Part shown: positions 5,593 to 5,598 of the stretch, one piece after another
Position numbering within the stretch: the first letter of the stretch is position 1
How the letters are laid out: the number at the start of each line of letters is the position of its first letter
Assembly (NCBI GenBank): GCA_021803885.1
Contig: JAJZKY010000365.1
Location: 1 to 5,598, forward strand
DNA: 5,598 nucleotides
Source: Planctomycetota bacterium
Lineage (GTDB): Bacteria > Planctomycetota > Phycisphaerae > WQYP01 > JAJZKY01
Direction of reading: 5' to 3'
Made by a program: the position numbers and the translations under genes
Notes under the pieces: model-generated
The model's database searches: none
Told to the model about the DNA's origin: nothing
Seen by the model: the letters and a program-made list of their open reading frames with translations, nothing else

Positions 5593-5598
5593 TTGACA
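5593..5598 (+). promoter_or_regulatory. Perfect -35 hexamer TTGACA at the window edge
   Basis: TTGACA is a full match to the sigma-70 -35 consensus and begins 10 bases after the stop of the small lipoprotein ORF. The matching -10 would lie beyond the window, so it may be the promoter of the next plus-strand gene. It cannot be confirmed here. Confidence 0.25.

Noticed and set aside
1..5598. CRISPR array, insertion sequence or prophage
   Set aside because: No regularly spaced repeats, terminal inverted repeats, transposase or phage gene could be seen; the window is ordinary chromosomal sequence.

Overview
The window looks like chromosomal DNA of a moderately GC-rich Gram-negative bacterium. 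A lipid A / Kdo-lipid IVA type acyltransferase implies an outer membrane containing lipid A or a related lipid. The mix of genes and the loose spacing would fit a planctomycete-like lineage, but nothing in 5.6 kb proves the phylum and I do not assign one.

Layout. Positions 2-295 (+) hold the last 97 residues of an LpxL/HtrB-family acyltransferase. It converges, with a 12-base gap, on a minus-strand block that reads, in transcription order, icd (4656-3370), lutA (3251-2505), lutB (2508-1027) and lutC (1030-308). The three lut genes are joined by ATGA stop/start overlaps (4 bases shared at each junction), each start with a good ribosome binding site, so they are surely one operon. icd lies 118 bases upstream on the same strand. 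That gap holds a C/G-rich hairpin and a possible promoter, so icd and lut could be co-transcribed or separate.

How the genes work together. LutA, LutB and LutC are the iron-sulfur / LUD-domain L-lactate oxidation complex, which turns L-lactate into pyruvate. Pyruvate enters the TCA cycle as acetyl-CoA, where NADP-dependent isocitrate dehydrogenase (Icd) makes 2-oxoglutarate and NADPH. The arrangement therefore puts a carbon-entry module behind a TCA enzyme. No lactate permease and no LutR-type regulator is visible in the window.

Upstream of icd (4657-5411) lie about 755 bases with no convincing ordinary gene. The right half (about 5113-5360) is packed with short inverted repeats, a perfect TATAAT and an 11-base direct repeat. 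It may be a structured leader or a small RNA, but it matches no RNA family I recognise. It is followed on the plus strand by a 56-codon ORF (5412-5582) with a ribosome binding site and a lipoprotein-type signal peptide. The window ends exactly on a TTGACA hexamer. The intergenic structured region and the tiny lipoprotein are the least explained parts of the window; the rest is ordinary metabolism.
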